Origin: Flavobacteriales bacterium UBA1820 | Lineage (GTDB): Bacteria; Bacteroidota; Bacteroidia; Flavobacteriales; UBA1820 | DNA length: 8,349 bases | Direction: 5' to 3' | Assembly: GCA_002314265.1 (NCBI GenBank) | Contig: DCEW01000068.1 | Span: 58,355 to 66,703 of the forward strand | Shown here: piece by piece, positions 5,048 through 8,349 of the stretch | Position numbering within the stretch: the first letter of the stretch is position 1 | Layout: each line of letters starts with the position of its first letter | The notes under the pieces: generated by a model | What the model saw: the letters and a program-made list of their open reading frames with translations, nothing else | What the model was told of the DNA's origin: nothing | Databases searched by the model: none | Made by a program: the position numbers and the translations under genes

Positions 5048-6408
5048 ATGCTCAGTTTTTTGATTTGATGCCCGAGCCGAAAGGTAAGCATTATCGCGCA
5101 AAATACCAAACCGGTAGCGATACCTATCCAGATCCCTGTGGTCTTCATGTTCAGGTATGTGGACAAATATACCGCCAGCGGGAAGGCAATGACCCAGTAA
5201 CCGATTGCCGTGATGAGGGTCGGCACTTTTACATCGTACATCCCTCGCAAGGCTCCCTGGCAGACTACCTGCAGTCCGTCGAATACCTGGAACGCAGCGG
5301 CAATGATGAACAGCGGCGCTGCAATGGCTACCAGTTCCGCGCTGTCGATAAAGAACCGGGGGATGGCTTCCCGCAGGACGATGTATCCCACTCCGAATAC
5401 CGCCATGATGGACAGAACGGTTGCCACCAGGCTGTATGCGGCCAAACGCAGGTTCTCCAGTTCTTTTTTCCCCAGGTAGTAGCTCACCCGGATGGTAGCG
5501 GCCACGGCCAGACCCGACACGAAGGTGTAGGTAAATCCCGTCATCTGTCCCACGATCTGGTGGGCGGCCAGCGAAGCCTCGCCGAAACGCCCGGCCAAGA
5601 TGGCGCACAGGCTGAACAGCCCCACTTCAAAGAGCATTTGAAGCCCTGTGGGGATGCCGATAGACAGGATCTTGCGCAAGGTTCGCCGGTGGAGCTTTTT
5701 CCACAGGTCGATCCATACGTAGGGACGATAGGTTTTCCGGCCGTACAAAACAGCCACTACGAAAAACACCAGACAGATCCGGGCCAAGAACGTCCCCCAG
5801 GCGGCGCCTTCCAATCCCAGTCGAGGAGCCCCCCAATGCCCGTAGATAAAGACATAGTTGCCCACTATGTTTACCAGATTGGACAGGATCAAGGCCAACA
5901 TTCCCGGCCAGGTATCGGACATCCCGTCGGAGAGCTGCTTGTAGGTCTGGAAGATCATCAGCGGGATCAGCGAGAACCCTACGATGCGCAGGTACGGCAC
6001 GGCCAACCGTCCCACCGCTTCGGTTTGCCCCAGGGCAGGGTGTTGCAGGATGGGGGCGGTAAAATACACCAGTGCTGTCAGCACGATCCCTACCGCCAGG
6101 TTCATCGCAAAGCCGTTGCGCAGGATGTTTCGGATGCCCTTGTCATCCTTTTCCGCGTAGGAATACGAGATCAGCGGGGTCATTCCGCACGAGATCCCGG
6201 TGCCCAGGAGCAGTATCAGGATAAAAACCGCATTGGCGGCAGCGCCTGCGGCCAGGGCGGTTTGCCCTTCGTCGCCACCCAAGCGGGCGACCATGTAGTT
6301 GTCCACCAGGCCGACGAATACGTTGGCGGCCTGTCCGAACATCACCGGTGCAGCCAGGGCGATGTTCGGGCGGAACTGTCTTGCGTACTGTTTCAGATAG
6401 GTGGTCAT
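5044..6408 (-). CDS. MATE-family multidrug/metabolite exporter
   Basis: This 454-residue inner-membrane protein matches the usual MATE length of about 450 and its 12-helix pattern. MATE proteins export cationic or organic compounds in exchange for Na+ or H+. The N-lobe begins RPNIALAAPVMFGQAANVFVGLVDNYMVARLG (13-44), with the expected Pro (P21), Gln (Q26) and Asp (D36) of the first helix. The second half repeats the pattern at SIGIPTGLQMLFEVGLFSLCAILAGRFG. I chose the ATG at 6408. The frame stays open to 6519, but that extension (MIIFAGSFPLRG...) is hydrophilic, lies in the leader and has no MATE homology. No Shine-Dalgarno sequence is present. The gene is followed by an overlapping 77-codon gene. 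The substrate cannot be told from the sequence. NorM/DinF-type labels would be guesses. Confidence 0.92.
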   Translation of the reverse strand: MTTYLKQYARQFRPNIALAAPVMFGQAANVFVGLVDNYMVARLGGDEGQTALAAGAAANAVFILILLLGTGISCGMTPLISYSYAEKDDKGIRNILRNGFAMNLAVGIVLTALVYFTAPILQHPALGQTEAVGRLAVPYLRIVGFSLIPLMIFQTYKQLSDGMSDTWPGMLALILSNLVNIVGNYVFIYGHWGAPRLGLEGAAWGTFLARICLVFFVVAVLYGRKTYRPYVWIDLWKKLHRRTLRKILSIGIPTGLQMLFEVGLFSLCAILAGRFGEASLAAHQIVGQMTGFTYTFVSGLAVAATIRVSYYLGKKELENLRLAAYSLVATVLSIMAVFGVGYIVLREAIPRFFIDSAELVAIAAPLFIIAAAFQVFDGLQVVCQGALRGMYDVKVPTLITAIGYWVIAFPLAVYLSTYLNMKTTGIWIGIATGLVFCAIMLTFRLGHQIKKLSI

Positions 6409-6436
6409 ACGTTTTCGTTGTTTTTCCGGTTTGTTT

Positions 6437-6499
6437 TTTTCCCTTTCTGGGGAAAAGCGTGCAATGCCTCTCGGGCCGTTGCTTCCCCGAAGGGGAAAA
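6437..6499 (-). promoter_or_regulatory. MATE leader with alternative hairpins
   Basis: In transcript order (minus strand) the leader holds four arms: A UUUUCCCC (6492-6499), B GGGGAA (6483-6488), C UUUUCCCC (6449-6456) and D GGGAAAA (6437-6443). A pairs with B (triloop UUC), and C pairs with D (7 bp, 6-base loop). B could instead pair with C. This is the layout of an attenuator or switch. No aptamer family is recognised and no U-tract follows C:D, so a translational or merely structural role is equally possible. Confidence 0.3.
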
Positions 6500-6506
6500 G
6501 AGCCGG

Positions 6507-6538
6507 CAAAGATAATCATTTGACTTCGGGGCGGGAAA
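6507..6538 (-). promoter_or_regulatory. Promoter of the MATE operon
   Basis: TATCTTTG (6507-6514, minus strand) is a perfect TAnnTTTG -7 box. TTTC (6535-6538) stands 20 nt upstream as a near-match to the -33 TTTG. Initiation near 6500 gives a leader of about 90 nt to the ATG at 6408, much longer than those of the coiled-coil and obgE genes. Confidence 0.6.
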
Positions 6539-6588
6539 TAACAAAGGTTAAATATTTTCGGAGGAATTGTACAAAAAAATAGAACCGG

Positions 6589-6619
6589 TTTCCCGGGAAA
6601 ATCTGTACATTTACCTTGT
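6589..6619 (+). promoter_or_regulatory. Possible promoter of the AI-2E-family gene
   Basis: TTTC (6589-6592) and TACCTTGT (6612-6619) resemble the -33 and -7 elements with 19 nt between them. The -7 box lacks one T of TAnnTTTG. It lies 22 nt before the ATG at 6642, close to the spacing of other promoters in the window. It would run divergently from the MATE promoter about 80 bp away. Confidence 0.38.
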
Positions 6620-6641
6620 TGAAACCCAAGTGCCGGTTTTT

Positions 6642-7733
6642 ATGGATATGCTCAAGGACAAATTTGTCAAACGCGTGCTGTTTTTGATCGCGTTGGCAGT
6701 ACTCGTATGGTTGTTGTGGGCGTTGCGTTCCATTTTCGTCTACATGGCCATCGCTTCCGTGCTGGGATTGATGGCTTCTCCGGCGGTCAATTTCCTGGAG
6801 CGTCTGCATTTCGGCCGTTTCCACATTCCCAACGTGGTGAACGTCCTGCTGGTGATGGTGCTGATGATCGCTCTGGTGGCCGGTGTACTGGCCCTGATCG
6901 TTCCCCTGGTATCGACCCAGGCGGACAACCTTTCGCTCTTCGACGCGGCCAAGGCCAAGGAAAATGCCCTGCTCATCTACCACAACATCATCAATGCCCT
7001 GATGCAGTACGGGGTCATTCAGTCTCCGCCCGAACTGACCACGGACTATATCCGCAATATGGATTTTTCGTTCATCACCAAATTTCTCGATACGGTGGTC
7101 AGCTCGCTCGGCTCGCTCTTTACGATGCTTTTCGCGGTGGTATTCTTCATGTTCTTTTTCTTGAAGGAACGCCATCGGGCCTCTTCGTTCATTCTCTCCA
7201 TCGTGCCGGACAACCTCGAAAAGAATGTCTCGGACATGATGGAAAAAACCCGCCAGCTCCTCTCGCGTTACATCCTGGGACTGGTCGCCCAGCAGACCAC
7301 CATATTTGTTTTCACCCTCATCCTGTTGTTGGGCTTCGGCATTCAAAACCCGATCATCATCGCGTTTTTCGTAGCCCTGATCAACATCATCCCCTATATC
7401 GGTCCGCTGCTGGGAGGCACCTTGCTGGTCTCCCTGTCCATGTTGAGCAACCTCTCCATGCCGATCAACGAATTGGTCCCCACCACCTTGTGGATCCTGG
7501 CCGGTTTTATCGGCATCCAGTTGTTCGACAATTTCGTCACCCAGCCGGTGGTTTTTTCCACTTCGGTCAAGGCGCATCCGCTCGAAATATTCACCGTTAC
7601 CCTGGCGGGCGGCATCCTCTTCGGCATCGTCGGCATGATTGTCGCCGTACCGTCCTACACCATCCTGCGCATCATCGCCAAGGAGTTCTTCTGGGATTCC
7701 AAACTCGTGCGGGCCTTTACCCGGAACATATGA
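6642..7733 (+). CDS. AI-2E family transporter (PerM-like membrane protein)
   Basis: This is a 363-residue polytopic inner-membrane protein of the AI-2E transporter family (PF01594, COG0628). Two N-terminal helices (about 11-29 and 30-48) and a third (about 64-91) are followed by an extracytoplasmic-type domain (about 92-150). A hydrophobic hairpin (about 153-174) follows, then an amphipathic stretch and four or five helices. Family hallmarks are NIIPYIGP (248-255), [11 protein letters not shown] (296-306), HPLEIF (312-317) and GMIVAVP (331-337). I chose the ATG at 6642 because homologous proteins begin near MLKDKF. The frame is open from a TTG at 6567, but that extension overlaps the likely promoter. 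A second ATG two codons in (6648) is also possible. Members have been linked to AI-2 export, Na+/H+ exchange and other roles, so the substrate is unknown. Confidence 0.9.
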   Translation: MDMLKDKFVKRVLFLIALAVLVWLLWALRSIFVYMAIASVLGLMASPAVNFLERLHFGRFHIPNVVNVLLVMVLMIALVAGVLALIVPLVSTQADNLSLFDAAKAKENALLIYHNIINALMQYGVIQSPPELTTDYIRNMDFSFITKFLDTVVSSLGSLFTMLFAVVFFMFFFLKERHRASSFILSIVPDNLEKNVSDMMEKTRQLLSRYILGLVAQQTTIFVFTLILLLGFGIQNPIIIAFFVALINIIPYIGPLLGGTLLVSLSMLSNLSMPINELVPTTLWILAGFIGIQLFDNFVTQPVVFSTSVKAHPLEIFTVTLAGGILFGIVGMIVAVPSYTILRIIAKEFFWDSKLVRAFTRNI

Positions 7734-7750
7734 CGCAGCGGAAAAAATAG

Positions 7751-7758
7751 TACTTTTG
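7751..7758 (+). promoter_or_regulatory. -7 box of the obgE promoter
   Basis: TACTTTTG followed by C is a perfect TAnnTTTG match in the 52-nt gap between the two genes. It is 27 nt before the obgE ATG. No TTTG is seen at the expected -33 position, so strength is uncertain. No terminator separates it from the preceding gene, and read-through is likely as well. Confidence 0.55.
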
Positions 7759-7785
7759 CATCCCGGACAAAAAACAAACCAACCC

Positions 7786-8349
7786 ATGGCAGAGAGCAAT
7801 TTTGTCGATTACATCAAGATCCACATGACCTCCGGCAACGGCGGAGCCGGCAGCGCGCACCTGCGTCGGGAGAAATACATCCCCAAAGGGGGCCCGGACG
7901 GCGGCGACGGCGGTCGCGGCGGCCATGTGATCGTCGAGGGCAATTCCCACCTGTGGACCCTTCAGCACCTCCGCTTCCAGCGGCACATCAAAGCCGGGCA
8001 CGGTGCCGACGGCCACCGCAACCGTTCCTTCGGAGCCGACGGACGCGACGAAGTGGTGCAAGTGCCCATCGGCACCGTGATCCGCGACGCGGACACTCAC
8101 GAACTCATCGGCGAGATCCTCGAAGACGGTCAGCGCATCATCGTCAAAAAAGGCGGCCGCGGCGGGCTGGGCAACTGGCATTTCCGCTCGTCTACCAACC
8201 AAACCCCGCGCTATGCCCAACCCGGCACCCCCGGCGAGGAAGGCTGGGTCATCCTCGAACTCAAAGTCCTGGCCGATGTCGGGCTGGTCGGTTTTCCCAA
8301 TGCCGGCAAGTCCACCCTTTTGGCGGCTCTCACGGCGGCCAAACCCGCC
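7786..8349 (+). CDS. obgE: GTPase ObgE/CgtA, 3' end beyond the right edge
   Basis: Obg is an essential GTPase that binds the large ribosomal subunit and links its assembly to growth and ppGpp. The window holds 188 codons from the ATG at 7786 to the edge. Residues 1-158 form the glycine-rich Obg fold, with SGNGGAGS (16-23), [17 protein letters not shown] (27-43), the GGRGGLGN loop (123-130) and TPRYAQPG (140-147). The G domain begins with [16 protein letters not shown], whose P-loop GFPNAGKS is at 169-176. The rest of the G domain and any C-terminal part are cut off. The leader, CAAACCAACCC before ATG, is A/C-rich without a Shine-Dalgarno sequence. In many Bacteroidetes obgE follows adk; here it follows an AI-2E-family gene. 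Identity is certain. Confidence 0.97.
   Translation, partial: MAESNFVDYIKIHMTSGNGGAGSAHLRREKYIPKGGPDGGDGGRGGHVIVEGNSHLWTLQHLRFQRHIKAGHGADGHRNRSFGADGRDEVVQVPIGTVIRDADTHELIGEILEDGQRIIVKKGGRGGLGNWHFRSSTNQTPRYAQPGTPGEEGWVILELKVLADVGLVGFPNAGKSTLLAALTAAKPA

Noticed and set aside
6409..6519. A 37-residue N-terminal extension of the MATE protein.
   Set aside because: The extension overlaps the perfect -7 box at 6507-6514, is hydrophilic and lacks MATE homology.
5065..6582. A 505-codon open frame on the plus strand opposite the MATE gene.
   Set aside because: It is antisense to a clear MATE protein, and its translation is low-complexity Gln/Gly/His/Asp-rich with no domain. It reflects codon bias of the real gene.
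6567..6641. A TTG start with GAGGAA just upstream for the AI-2E-family gene.
   Set aside because: The SD-like sequence is only about 1-2 nt from the TTG. The added residues match no family feature and overlap the likely promoter.
6516..7799. A 427-codon open frame on the minus strand opposite the AI-2E-family gene.
   Set aside because: The product is extremely rich in Asp, Gln, Glu and His, with no recognisable fold. It covers a confident membrane-protein gene and two promoters.

Overview
The window looks like chromosomal core DNA from a member of the Bacteroidales. I infer this from the promoter style (TAnnTTTG -7 boxes), the leaders without Shine-Dalgarno sequences, the FKBP-type lipoproteins, and the order coiled-coil gene, zapA, 6S-like RNA, rny. 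The DNA is moderately GC-rich, which would suit Rikenellaceae/Alistipes-like lineages, but the genus is a guess. I see no phage genes, transposase, CRISPR array, rRNA or tRNA.

Minus strand, 1-4436. Read in the direction of transcription, yqeY (GatB/YqeY domain) comes first. Next are two adjacent FKBP-like lipoprotein genes only 6 nt apart. A separate promoter then drives a short coiled-coil gene, zapA, a roughly 200-nt 6S-like RNA and rny (RNase Y), which runs off the left edge. The coiled-coil protein and ZapA probably act together on the FtsZ ring. The 6S-like RNA sits immediately upstream of rny.

4437-4813 is non-coding. It holds the yqeY promoter, a two-copy 84-bp tandem repeat of palindromic units, and a strong, nearly symmetric terminator.

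Minus strand, 4814-6408. A MATE-family exporter gene is followed, through an ATGA overlap, by a 77-residue acidic protein of unknown function. The MATE leader is about 90 nt long and contains sequence arms that could pair in alternative ways.

Plus strand, 6642-8349. An AI-2E-family (PerM-like) membrane protein gene runs divergently from the MATE gene. It is followed by obgE, which has its own promoter and is cut by the right edge just after the P-loop.

Most of this is housekeeping content. The parts that deserve a second look are the 6S-like RNA and its link to rny, the 84-bp palindromic repeats, the nested palindromes in the coiled-coil/zapA promoter, the MATE leader, and the coupled 77-residue protein. 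I did not find a convincing new multi-gene system.
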